In this document: one piece after another, positions 24,309-35,184 of the stretch
Position numbering within the stretch: the stretch's first letter is position 1
Layout: each line of letters starts with the position of its first letter
Made by a program: the position numbers and the translations under genes
The notes under the pieces: generated by a model
Told to the model about the DNA's origin: nothing
The model's database searches: none
What the model saw: only the letters and a program-made list of their open reading frames with translations
DNA from: Salminus brasiliensis
Taxonomy: Eukaryota > Chordata > Actinopteri > Characiformes > Bryconidae
Length of the DNA stretch: 64,000 nucleotides
Reading direction: 5' to 3'
Assembly: GCF_030463535.1 (NCBI RefSeq)
Contig: NC_132894.1
Span: 30,141,125 to 30,205,124 of the forward strand

Positions 24309-25250
24309 ATATTTCATTTTTGCAATACACACCATTTCATCGCAATATTTTGACCATATTCTGCTGGTCCAAACCAAGAAAATGACAAAACCACTACCTA
24401 ATCCATATCGAACAGAAGGCTACAATTTGGCAGGACTTTCCAAATGCTACCTTACCATTAGTACAATGATATTAATGTCAGATTTGCTGCTCTCGATCTA
24501 ATTTAACCTGGCTAATTACGCTCCTGGTAATGAAATAAGACAGCTGGTCAGTGATCCTTAGGCTCGGGCAAGCATACAGTGTTTCACAATATAGAAATTG
24601 ATCACGGTATGATAAAATATGGGCCATATTGCCAGGTCATACGTACGTTTCCTTTTCGGGAGTGTGCTTTGTGTTGGCTTGCATAATGTTTACAAGATGT
24701 AAAGTTAATTTATTATAAGTGTAAAGCAAGAAGAGCAGGAATAAATGGTGCTTTAAGAAATTAAGGTATAGTACAGTCATTTAGGCTCATGCACTCATTT
24801 GCACATAATTGTATATTTCTGTATTTTGGCTCTATTGCATGTCCTACCCATTCTGCTCACTTAGCCTAACAGTGTTGGTTGTACAGAACAAGCCTGTATT
24901 GGTATAATGGCAAAAAAGAAGAATAAATAGTCCTTTTGCTTTAAAGCTTAAATAAAATGAACTGACACTGGGGGGGGGTGGTGTTCAATTCAGCCTCCCC
25001 ATATTTCCACACTTCTCCCAAAGTTAGCACTAGCTAGCTACCTACCTTTCAGGTTCAGGTTTGGAGGGTCATAAAAGGTCAAGCTGCAGCATATTTCAGT
25101 TCAAATATTCATTTCAGGAGGATAAAACCTACTAAAGGACTTTTTATTAAGCCAGAACAACACTAGTTAGCTAGCCAGCTATCTGAGCAGCTCGCTCGTT
25201 TCCAGCTGAAGTCTGCTCAACCTGACGTCACGAGGCTGCAAGCACACGAG

Positions 25251-25322
25251 GAGGAGGGTGAATGGGACAGAGCCGAGGAGGGTGAATGGGACAGAACCGA
25301 GGAGGGTGAATGGGACAGAACC
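25251..25322. repeat. three tandem 24-bp units
   Basis: GAGGAGGGTGAATGGGACAG plus AGCC or AACC, repeated three times in the GC-rich block next to the gramd2a 5' end. Confidence 0.95.
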
Positions 25323-25457
25323 GAGCAGGAACGTTAAGCCTCTCCTACTGATCCGGAGCTGTTCGTCTGTGCTGTCTGCGCCCAAGTTGTGTCTCAGCAT
25401 CGTGGATCTGGCGGTCGGCGAGCTAGCTACGACCCCGCGGGCACTGGGGGAGGTTAC

Positions 25458-25740
25458 CTGAGGCACAGGCAGGTCTCTATTCCGCAGAAGTCTCGTCCTC
25501 CGCGCAGGTGTGTCGGCATAACGGCCCCGCTTCCACATAGCAACCGCACGCAGGAGTCATTTTTGGCCAGCCGCGCAAGATTTCGCTCATTACTTCGGTC
25601 TTGGGACGAGCTGAAGGACGCCAGCGGGCAGTTCTTCCCCAGTAATCCCAGCGCGGTGGAGTGTTTACAGTCTGCCGGGAGAAGCAGCGCTCGGAAAACC
25701 TGTGGCGCCATCTGCGTCCCTTAGCGGCGCGCGACAGCCT
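25458..25740 (-). other. gramd2a: candidate gramd2a 5' exon (mostly 5' UTR)
   Basis: GC-rich sequence ending in a good donor, CCTCAG followed by GTAACC (25457-25452). It lies just downstream of the promoter-like CCAAT boxes and is the only clear donor in the GC-rich block. The transcription start is a guess. Joined to the acceptor at 18210 it reads in frame into the ATG exon (see findings). Confidence 0.4.
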
Positions 25741-25860
25741 CTTCCCGCGCTGACCGGAGTCTGTGCTGCGATTGGCTGGCAGAGTCCCGCCTTCTGTTCT
25801 ACGATTGGCTGGTAGTTCATGCTCACGAACAGCGAGGCAATCAACACAACCGCCACAAGA
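25741..25860 (-). promoter_or_regulatory. gramd2a: probable gramd2a promoter with paired CCAAT boxes
   Basis: On the minus strand two AGCCAATCG elements have their CCAAT at 25775-25771 and 25808-25804. They are spaced 33 bp apart, about three helical turns, as is common for NF-Y pairs. The block 25380-25800 is rich in CpG compared with its AT-rich surroundings, and no TATA box is evident on the minus strand. A full CRE, TGACGTCA, lies at 25223-25230, inside the transcribed side. Confidence 0.5.
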
Positions 25861-25864
25861 CACG

Positions 25865-26750
25865 CCCCCCAAACACTATAAAACACGCCCACCGGCGATC
25901 ACAAACACTACAGGACACGCCCCAAACACTATAAAACACGCCCACAATCACAACCACTATAGGACACGCCCCAAACACTATAAAACACGCCTACAATCAA
26001 CACAACCGCCACAAGACACGCCCCGAATTAATACAACCGTTGTGAGACACGCCCCAAACACTATAAAACACGCCCACATTCAACATAAACACTATAAGAC
26101 GCCCCAAATAACATAAAACACGCCCACAATCACAACCACTACAGGACACGCCCCAAACACTATAAAACACGCCTACAATCACAACCACTACAGGACACAC
26201 CCCAAACACTATAGAACACGCCCACCATCAATCACAAAAATCACAAGACACGCCCCGAATGAACACAATCATTGTAAGACACGCCCCAAACACTATAAAA
26301 CACGCCCACCGGCAATCACGAACACTATAAGACGCCCCAAATAACATAAAACACGCCCATAATCACAACCACTTCAGGACACGCCCCAAACACTATAAAA
26401 CACGCCCACAATCAACACAACCACTACAATACACGCCCCAAACACTATAAAACACGCCCACAATCAACACAACCACTACAGGACACGCCCCAAACACTAT
26501 AAAACACGCCCACAATCAACACAACCACTTCAGGACACGCCCCAAACACTATAAAACACGCCCACAATCAACGTAAATACTATAAGACCTCAAAGGATCC
26601 AACACTACAAGACACACTATAAGACACACCCACAACCAACACAAACACTAAAAGATACTCTAAAAATGAACACATACACAAGACACGCCCACTACAAGAA
26701 CCACACCAAATCAACACAACTCACAATACATGCCACGCCCACCAACACAC
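25865..26750. repeat. GC-box/TATA-motif minisatellite, ~52-bp unit
   Basis: Composite array in which ACACGCCCCAAACACTATAA, AACACGCCCACAATCAACAC and AACCACTACAGG alternate. The final units are spaced exactly 52 bp (about 26395, 26447, 26499 and 26551); earlier ones are irregular. TATAAAACACGCC occurs ten times and ACACGCCC many more. The right edge decays past 26590. It lies immediately upstream of the gramd2a promoter-like block. Confidence 0.92.
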
Positions 26751-27074
26751 ACTTACTGTGGAAACATTACTATGCAGTTTGTTCTCTATGATCCTATAGG
26801 CCGGTTCAGTTTTGGAAAATAATGTATTTAAAGAAACATTTTTCTGATTTTTTTAAACATACGACTATAAAGCTGTAATAACATCATAATTATGACTTAA
26901 AATATCACAATAATGAGAAACTATTTGTCTGTTAAACACTCAGTTATGACTTAATACCTTTTTATGAGACACTCTCTCAATTAGGGTTGTAGATATTAGA
27001 TATTATCTAATATTTAGATAATTTAGGGTTAGATATTGTAAAAAAATACTATATCACAATATTTAAAGACATTT

Positions 27075-28725
27075 TTTATGATACACAATATTTACCACGA
27101 TATTTATCAGGATACATGATATTTACCACAATATTTATCAGGGTATACGATATTTACCACAATATTTATCAGGATACACGATATTTACCACGATATTTAT
27201 CAGGGTACACGATATTTACCACAATATTTATCAGGGTACACGATATTTACCATGATATTTATCAGGATACACGATATTTACCATGATATTTATCAGGATA
27301 CACAATATTTATCAGGGTACACGATATTTACCATGATATTTATCAGGATACACGATATTTACCATGATATTTATCAGGATATTTATCAGGATACACAATA
27401 TTTATCAGGATACACGATATTTACCATGATATTTATCAGGATACACGATATTTACCACGATATTTATCAGGATACACAATATTTATCAGGATACACAATA
27501 TTTACCATGATATTTATCAGGATACACGATATTTACCACGATATTTATCAGGATACACGATATTTACCATGATATTCATCAGGATACACGATATTTCCCA
27601 CGATATTTAACTGGATACACAATATTTACCATGATATTTATCAGGACACACGATATTTATCAGGATACACAATATTTACCACTATATTTATCAGGATACA
27701 CAATATTTATCAGGATACACAATATTTACCACTATATTTATCAGGATACACGATATTTACCACGATATTTATCAGGATACACAATATTTATCAGGATACA
27801 CGATATTTACCACGATATTTATCAGGATACACAATATTTACCACGATATTTAACTGGATACACAATATTTACCATGATATTTATCAGGATACACGATATT
27901 TACCATGATATTTATCAGGATACACGATATTTACCATGATATTTATCAGGATACACAATATTTATCAGGATACACAATATTTACCACAATATTTATCAGG
28001 ATACACAATATTTATCAGGATACACGATATTTACCACAATATTTATCAGGATACACAATATTTACCATGATATTTATCAGGATACACAATATTTACCACA
28101 ATATTTATCAGGATACACGATATTTACCACAATATTTATCAGGATACATGATATTTATCAGGATACACGATATTTACCACAATATTTATCAGGATACACG
28201 ATATTTACCACGATATTTATCAGGATACACGATATTTACCATGATATTTATCAGGATACACGATATTTATCAGGATACACGATATTTACCACGATATTTA
28301 TCAGGATATTTATCAGGATACACAATATTTATCAGGATACACAATATTTACCACGATATTTATCAGGATACACGATATTTACCACAATATTTATCAGGAT
28401 ACACGATATTTACCACGATATTTATCAGGATACACGATATTTACCATGATATTTATCAGGATACACGATATTTACCACGATATTTATCAGGATATTTATC
28501 AGGATACACAATATTTATCAGGATACACAATATTTACCACAATATTTATCAGGATATTTATCAGGATACACAATATTTATCAGGATACACAATATTTACC
28601 ACGATATTTATCAGGATACACGATATTTACCACAATATTTATCAGGATACACGATATTTACCACGATATTTATCAGGATACACAATATTTATCAGGATAC
28701 ACAATATTTACCACGATATTTATAG
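27075..28725. repeat. 1.65-kb minisatellite, 31-bp unit with shorter variants
   Basis: The basic unit joins GATATTTATCAGGATACAC (19 bp) and GATATTTACCAC or its AAT/CAT variants (12 bp). The 19-bp part also occurs alone, and a 12-bp sub-duplication (ATTTATCAGGAT) recurs. Outside the array, 28957-29000 (GATCACGATATGAT, CATATTGCCCAGC) looks like the end of a dispersed fish element. The array may therefore be an expansion inside a transposon. The long open frame (27905-28810) is a repeat artefact. Confidence 0.95.
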
Positions 28726-29806
28726 ATACAGGTCACTGTCTCAGACTAAATACATCAGTAGCGACAGATTCTTAAAAACTGCTATTCAGATCCTCTCCCA
28801 GACTGAATAGTGATGTTAATCAACATTTGCTGTTCTTTGTCTAATGAATCCAGTCTAATTACACTTTAAGGGAACCTGCAGTTGATCAGTGTTAATTAAG
28901 CTCTGATCATATCCTCGATATGCTTAGAAAAGCAAAGAGCATCACAATAACAAATGATCACGATATGATAGAATATGGTCATATTGCCCAGCTCCAGTCT
29001 GAGAGCACTGTGCTCACTCTTTTCTGTCTCGTGACTCATTACCTCAAAGGCTTATGAGGCTGTTTCCTGTATTACTGTACTCTGATGGGTTTCTTGATTT
29101 TCTCTTAATTGGTCGATTTGAACTATGACTGTTTTGCGTCTGGGCGTCAACCTCAGTCACGTTAAAGGTTCGAGTCTCAGTTCAGTGAAATGCTCAGCTG
29201 TGTAGAGGCTTCTGTCTTCTTGTCTTGCTGTGGGAGAATGGACTATTGGACTACTGAGCGCTCAGTGTGGCCTCGCTCACTGCAGTCATCGTGAACATTC
29301 CCTGCTCATGACTTCTGTAATTACATTAGCTTATTCAGACTCATCATCACGCCCTCCCATTATCAACTGCACACCATTTACCTCCTACCACAGGAGATCT
29401 CTGAGAGCAGGGACACGGACCACAGGCCAGTGGGCGTGAAAATGAATGCAGCAAGCACAAGCAGATCTGGTCTACTAGTGCGATCAGATACTAGAGCTCT
29501 CCAGTCACGGAGTCAGTCTGGCGTTAGGAGGCCACAGTGAGCGTCTACATTACTGCGCATGCTAATCATTAATTCACACTCATAGATCAATATGATCAGG
29601 ATTTCTTACTGTATTTCAGAGATGATGGACAATTGTGGCTCCATTTCTATAGAACAGAAGGGAACAGAATCACGGTGTCCATGTTTTCTAGTCGATGGTT
29701 GGTACAATTTTCAGGCTGAGACAGATCCAGCATCTTACAATTTAACACACAAGACTCATTTCCATCATTCCAACAATAGTGGTTTGGTAGAGAAACGTAC
29801 ACAGGT

Positions 29807-29815
<9 letters not shown>

Positions 29816-29841
<26 letters not shown>

Positions 29842-29843
29842 TT
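29816..29843. repeat. (TTTA)n microsatellite
   Basis: Seven TTTA units. Confidence 0.95.
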
Positions 29844-30619
29844 GTTGATGGGAACCAGGTGTTACAAGAATCAACACCACTAAAATTTTATTTTTTACTA
29901 TTCAATACCAGCAGTGAAACGCCTTCATATATTACTTGAATTTATTAATATAATTATTTATATGTATTAATTTTATTTATATAATATGAATTATTTTTTA
30001 CATAGAACATTTTTGTTTACATACTTTATTGTAAAACCAAATGTTTAAACAACCAGTAAAAGCCAGTCATAAATAGCTATCACCATTAAACAGACCTTTT
30101 AGCACTTTGTTTGTTCCCATGTGGCCTTTCTTTGGATTGTTTTGAAACCAGAAGTTTCAGCAGCTTGTTTAAAAGCCACACACTGAAGTTTAGGACCTTT
30201 TTACATAGAAATGTGGACCTGAATGTGAAATTGCTGCACTTTTGGATTCTAAACTGGTATTTTTCACTGCTCTAAAATGTAAAAAAAAAGCTGTGAAAAG
30301 CTGTTGGTGAAGCCACAGATAGATGAGTTATAGTCAGAGCTATCAGTATCGGTACTGGCAGATACTTGACAATCTGGTATCGTTATCGGAAAGGAAAAGT
30401 GGTGTCAGTACATCCCTAATAATGATAGTAAAATATGCTTTACGCGATATATACACTTTCTTGGGGGGGCTACTTTGCTTAACAACACCCTGCCAGTACT
30501 CCTCCGCCACGAACAGAGTTTAAAAACAGTTTTTTAGGCTAAAAGCTTCACGCAAACATATCACAGAACAGCATCTCAGTCATCAAGGCAGCGTATTTTT
30601 AACTTTTTCTGCAATGTGC

Positions 30620-31640
30620 AGTCGTAAAAAGTTAGAACACCCAATGAAAACCTTTGTCTTTTAATATATTTAAATATTGGGACATTTTAACTTGTAACAT
30701 GTAAACTATCAGGAGATGGAGCCACTATAACTTAACGCATACAACTGAAGAAATGTCTTTAAAAAAACATTTCTTTAATGTAATTAATAAAAATACAATT
30801 TTCCTGTAAGGAAAACGTTAGGACACCCCCACATGTATGACTGCTTGAAATGCCTAACATTACAATCAGGTGCTGAACAGCAGCTCCAGATGTTTCAAAC
30901 ATCATTAGAGAGGATTTTGGAGATGCTGGTCTTATTTAGACCTCAAACATTTAGTTTACTCTGCTCTTGACTGGTAAAGTAAGCTGTAGATGAAAGAAGG
31001 CTGTAGATGTGTGTTAGTCTGGGAAGGGGGTTAAAAAATATCTTCCAGCCGTTCCACTGCCCGCTAAATAATTTACAAGTGCAACAACTGCCAACATGGC
31101 CAGATCAGGACGTCCTGGTCAGTTTAGTCCAACAGCAGACCACAAAATGCATAACAAAGTCTCCAAGAACCCTAAAATGTCAATGATCTACAGGTAGCTT
31201 GTGCCACAGCTGATAACAGTTAAAGTACAGCATCAACCAAAAGAGACCTCCCACGTTTGATTTACATGGGAGGTACGCAAGGAGGAAACTCTTGCTGTCA
31301 AAACAAGGAACAATGGAACAATGTGCTTTGGACATTTAGACTTTGGGAGTCCAAAGTTAAATAATTTGGACATAGTAACCAATGAGAGCTCTCCAACAAA
31401 TCTACTAGGAATTATTTATGGTATCAGAGAGCGCTTGAGGAGAATGCGAGAACATCTGCCTGACTAAACTAAAGCTGAAACGTCGCACAGCTGAGAGAGT
31501 TCTGCATGGAGGAGTGGGAAAAACTTTCTCCCAGTTGATATCAGAGACTGGAAGACCATTATAGGAAATTCATTATAGTACCATTTATTAGGGCATAGGG
31601 TGTGTTAACTTTCCTTAGGCCAAACGTATTTCTATTAATT
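30620..31640 (+). mobile_element. dead Tc1/mariner-like element
   Basis: Terminal motifs AAGGAAAACGTTAGGACACC (30806) and GGGTGTGTTAACTTTCCTT (31608-31626) are inverted copies; a further AAAAAGTTAGAACACCC lies at 30625. The interior retains transposase-like pieces (GRLGGPL-type ATGGCCAGATCAGGACGTCC at 31095; a helix-turn-helix-like TCCAAGAACCCTAAAATGTC; a C-terminal region with EEW-like TGGAGGAGTGGGAAAAACTT at 31507) but many stops and frameshifts. It is non-functional. Confidence 0.65.
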
Positions 31641-31929
31641 ACTGATTTATTTTAAAACTGATATAAAAAAAGACGTTTCTTAGCTTTATTGGTTTAGTAA
31701 TTTTATCTTCATCTCTTAATATTGTTTAAAGGAACATGTAGAGATATCAAACACTTCACCACCACTGTTGAGTTTCCCTTGAACACCTTAAATGACTGAA
31801 TCCCACTGGCTGGTCAAGGCAGCCAGTGCAAGTTGACACAATATCCCTGTGATGGGAAAACCCCTGAATGTTCATTTTTGCAGTACATTTTTGGCCTAAT
31901 TGGAATCTGGCAGTTCTTTACATAGTCTC

Positions 31930-32035
31930 AAACAAATTTGATGAACTGACCAATAGAAAGGCACCAAAATGACTTGGAATAAAAACTTTTTCCATTTTTG
32001 CCTCTCCTGTAAAGTCAGAATTTTGGAGATATGAG
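31930..32035 (+). repeat. dispersed repeat family A, copy
   Basis: Landmarks GACCAATAGAAAGGCACC, ATGACTTGGAATAAAAACTT, TTGCCTCTCCTGTAAAGTC and TTTTGGAGATA. The central CTTCCATT block is shortened. Confidence 0.7.
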
Positions 32036-32436
32036 GTTTTTACATGATGAATAACAAGCATTAGGATGCAACAAGGCAGGGAATTGAGAGGGTAAGCTCA
32101 TACAGGCAACAGTGGCAGGCCTATATGGTGATACACACACACCCACACACAGGCTCACATGAGGCATGGTGCAAAAATGTTGCTGGTCTCACCGGTTGTG
32201 CGTGCGCGAGCTCCGGGAGCTGGGGGCATGGGGCCGTCTCCGGGTATCAGGCCCCTCTGGTGGAGCCTCAGGGCTGGCAGCGTATATAGTGCATCCCATT
32301 AAAACCCTGAATCTCTACGGCAAAGCCGGAGCGCAGCGGGGCGAAGTGTGTCCTTTCACGCCATTGAAGCGGCCTCGCCGGATCCAGAGTGGAAAAGCCA
32401 TTGCCTCAGCACATCTCCCTCAACCCCCTCTCGCTC

Positions 32437-32640
32437 TGTCTGTCTCTCTCTCTCTCTCCCTGTCGTGCTCTCCGCCCTTCCCCCTCTCGGGCATAATCAG
32501 ATTTCACATTTACTCCTCCACAAAATCATCCCCTACATAATCTGCACTGCTACACACACATACACACACACACACACAGACAGTGATTTATTAGAGAGAT
32601 GGAGAAAAATGTATACACACACACACACACACACACTATT
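32437..32640. repeat. (CT)n then (CA)n low-complexity tracts
   Basis: TCTCTCTC runs at 32437-32460 and CA runs at 32551-32578 and 32613-32636. Confidence 0.85.
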
Positions 32641-32905
32641 TGGACAAAAGTATTGGGACACCTACTCAATTAATTAAATTATAGGTGTAATTTAAAATAT
32701 CCTGCTTTTCTAGGAGTAACAGTGTCTAGATTTTAGAGGTGCATTGCTGTGAAGATTTGATTGCATTCAGGAACAGGAGAGTTAGTAAGGTCAGGATGTT
32801 TGATGACCACCACCCCACCACATCCCAAAAGTACTGGATGGAGCACAGCCATCATTCCAGAGGACACCGTTCACACAGCGGAGTGCCGTGTGATATACCT
32901 ACTCT
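32637..32905 (+). mobile_element. non-autonomous DNA transposon fragment
   Basis: Begins ACTATTTGGACAAAAGTATT and GGGACACC, the terminal motif of a widespread fish element. GATTTGATTGCATTCAGGAA, AGTAAGGTCAGGATGTTTGA and GGATGGAGCACAGCCATCAT follow in the family's order. The right end is missing. Confidence 0.65.
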
Positions 32906-33689
32906 ATTAGCAAGTGAGGGAGAGATAGAAGAAGAGAGACAGGCAGAATTACGCAACCAGAAAGAGCTCGGAGGCTACAGCTGTGCCACATGGCTCGAGC
33001 ACTGGGCCCAACAATGACAAACTATGACCCTATCAGAAGATAAGGCTGGAGTCATGTGACACTCCCCCAGAACAACAGTCACAGCAACCCAGTATGAATA
33101 AGCAGGAAAGCCTCGGGCTCGCTTACGATTGAAATATGAAGGGATCTGCCTTATTTCCAATAATTCAATTATTCATGCTCTGTTGCAACACTGAACCGAG
33201 CTCAATCGCATTTGCGTTCCTGGTAATGTGCAATGGACGAGAGATTAAAGGATAAGTGTGTGTGAAGAGAGCACACGGGAGACAGAGGATAATGGGTCGA
33301 GACTGATGCCGTGCGAGTGGGTGGCCTGCAGCAGCGACTGGATCCTATTGTCATTCTCAAGCCACACAAACATCGAGAGAAAAAAAGGAGACAACACTTA
33401 AAGTAGGAGCAGAAGGCCAGCTCTTCTTCATTAGCTTCTATTGTGGGTGAGCGGTTTCTGGTTCCTGACTCCCTGCCCTGCAGATTTGAGCGGCTAGAAC
33501 ACCACCTTTAAAATCTTCGACAAGAAGAGCCTGTTAATGAACATTAATTAGCTGGATCAGGTGGGTTGGGAAGCAGGATAAACACCAAAATATGCAGGAG
33601 GAGAAACAGATACTGCACTCAACACCGTACCAACTGTTAAGCATGGTGGTGGGAGCACTTTCAGGAGGACTAGCACCTCCTAATTCTTC

Positions 33690-34330
33690 AGCGTCACCTG
33701 AAACCATTGGCTTTGACAGCTGAACCTTGAAGTACTGGAGATGTTGCTTGATTGTGGTCTTTCAGTCAGGAACTCCAGGACCCAGTTAGAGAGGGAGGTG
33801 TTCAGGCCCAGCACGCTTAGTCTTCCAATCAGGTGCTGAGGGATGATGGTGTTGAATACTGAACTGAAGTCTATGAACACCATTCGGACGTAGGGGTCTT
33901 TATTGTCCAGGTGGGTGAGAGCTAGGTGGAGTGTGGTGGTGATGGCATTGTCTGTAGAACGGTTGGGACCATACGCAAACTGCAGTGGGTCCAGAGAAAA
34001 AAAAAAAAGGGGGGGGGGGGGGGGGGGCTGGCCTTGAACATGCCTCATGAAAAGCGTCTCGAAGCACTTAGTGATGATAGGAGTGAGTGCAACGGGACTG
34101 TTGTCCTTGAGGCAGGACAATGTGAACTTCTTCAGCACAGGGATGATGGTGGAGGTTTCGAAGCATATGGGACAACTGCAGCTCAGAGAGATGTTAAAGA
34201 TGTCCGTAAGAACATCTGCTAGCTGTTCGGCACATTCTCTGAGCACTCTGCCAGGAATGATGTCTGGTCCAGGGGCTTTTCATGGGTTCACTCTCAGCAG
34301 AGTTTTCCCCTCATGTCAGCGGTGGACAGG
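33690..34330 (-). pseudogene. non-LTR retrotransposon reverse transcriptase fragment
   Basis: On the minus strand from about 34330: [20 protein letters not shown] and DVLTDIFN, then [14 protein letters not shown], then [15 protein letters not shown], then [15 protein letters not shown], then [15 protein letters not shown]. These are consecutive RT motifs of a common fish [13 protein letters not shown] contains the first catalytic Asp. Damage: an in-frame stop just before APGPD, and an A/G homopolymer insertion (33999-34027) read as a Pro/Phe run. Only the N-terminal half of the RT domain remains. Confidence 0.85.
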
Positions 34331-34857
34331 CACAGTACCAGTTTATCTGGAAGAGGTGTGGTCTTTGATGTTGTGCAGTTCTGTGCTTCAAATTGAGCTT
34401 AAAAGTTGTGACTGAATTTTTTTTTATTTAACATTTTATGTTGCTTGTTGTCGAGGCTGTGTATTACAGCAATTTCAGCAGGAGAAAGGCCTAGGAAGAC
34501 CCTGTAACCATGGTAAAATCCCCACCTTGGTCAGAGTTTAGCTCTTTTGTGGGTCTGTTTCGTGATTAATGTTCACAAATACACCAAAAAACAAGAACTG
34601 TGCGAAAATTCCCCTCCCAAAAGAACAGACCACTTCAGGGTCTAGAGGATGCTGGGAACCCATTCGGCACAAACACAAATGAAATTTGTGGTGCACAGTT
34701 CATCATTTCAGTACTTTCATTCGGAGTAAGAAGCCGTTTCAGGTCGATCCCAATGGTTCAAGTGTGAGAACACCCTGAGAACACAAACTTATGGTACACA
34801 GCAGACAGACATTAAGCTAGAGCATGCTCCTCCTTCAAATGACCTCAGAAATTGACA

Positions 34858-35015
34858 ATGTTTTGCAATACTGTATCAAATTCCCAAACACACAGCATTG
34901 ATTTTTAATGAATAGTTCAATGTAAAGTCTGGTGGCAGATAGTGGTTCATTTAGTGTTGTGCTTAAACCCCAACCACTAGATAGCAGCGTTGTCCTCAGA
35001 TTTTATGCAGATTGT
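34858..35015 (+). repeat. dispersed repeat family B, copy 2
   Basis: The partner of 5862-6055. It extends further right with ACCACTAGATAGCAGCGTTG, a segment related to the CTCF-like motif at 1465. Confidence 0.55.
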
Positions 35016-35019
35016 GTTA

Positions 35020-35032
35020 CACACTTACACAC

Positions 35033-35072
<40 letters not shown>
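35020..35072. repeat. (AC)n microsatellite
   Basis: ACACTTACAC followed by about 20 AC units. On the minus strand this GT-rich run lies just downstream of the candidate znf609 poly(A) signal. Confidence 0.95.
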
Positions 35073-35073
<1 letters not shown>

Positions 35074-35178
35074 AGGTTCTTACCAATACACAGGGGAAAA
35101 ACCACCATCACTTTCCATTCCGACAATAAAGAAGGAAGAGAGCCACGCTAGGACAGATGTGATTGTCTCATAAAAAGA

Positions 35179-35184
35179 TTTATT
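35179..35184 (-). terminator. znf609: candidate distal poly(A) signal of znf609
   Basis: A minus-strand AATAAA in the context GGCAAAAAATAAATC. A GT microsatellite about 110 nt further downstream could serve as the U/GU-rich element. Confidence 0.4.

Larger units (their letters stand above)
18211..25457 (-). other. probable first intron of gramd2a
   Basis: The interval between the ATG exon and the candidate upstream exon. It holds a LINE fragment (19200-19400), a tRNA-type SINE (19785-19965), two copies of a 777-bp repeat, a long (AC)n run and a non-repetitive stretch at 22560-23100 that may be regulatory. Confidence 0.45.
25861..35150. other. intergenic region between gramd2a and znf609
   Basis: No gene recognised. 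It holds two large minisatellites, a (TTTA)n run, a Tc1-like remnant, a DNA-transposon fragment, a LINE reverse-transcriptase fragment, family A and B repeats, and GC-rich or non-repetitive patches at 32180-32420 and 33180-33560 that could be regulatory. A GTATCGTTATCGG-type transposon end lies at 30340-30415. Confidence 0.6.

Noticed and set aside
27075..28725. Possible CRISPR-like array
   Set aside because: Units are contiguous with no unique spacers, and the genome is eukaryotic.
27905..28810. 301-codon plus-strand open frame
   Set aside because: It lies entirely within the 31-bp minisatellite. The peptide is a rotating IFIRIHDIY/YLSGYT repeat caused by the array, not a gene.
33690..34246. 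188-codon frame as a host gene
   Set aside because: Clear reverse-transcriptase motifs and a homopolymer insertion show it is a LINE fragment.
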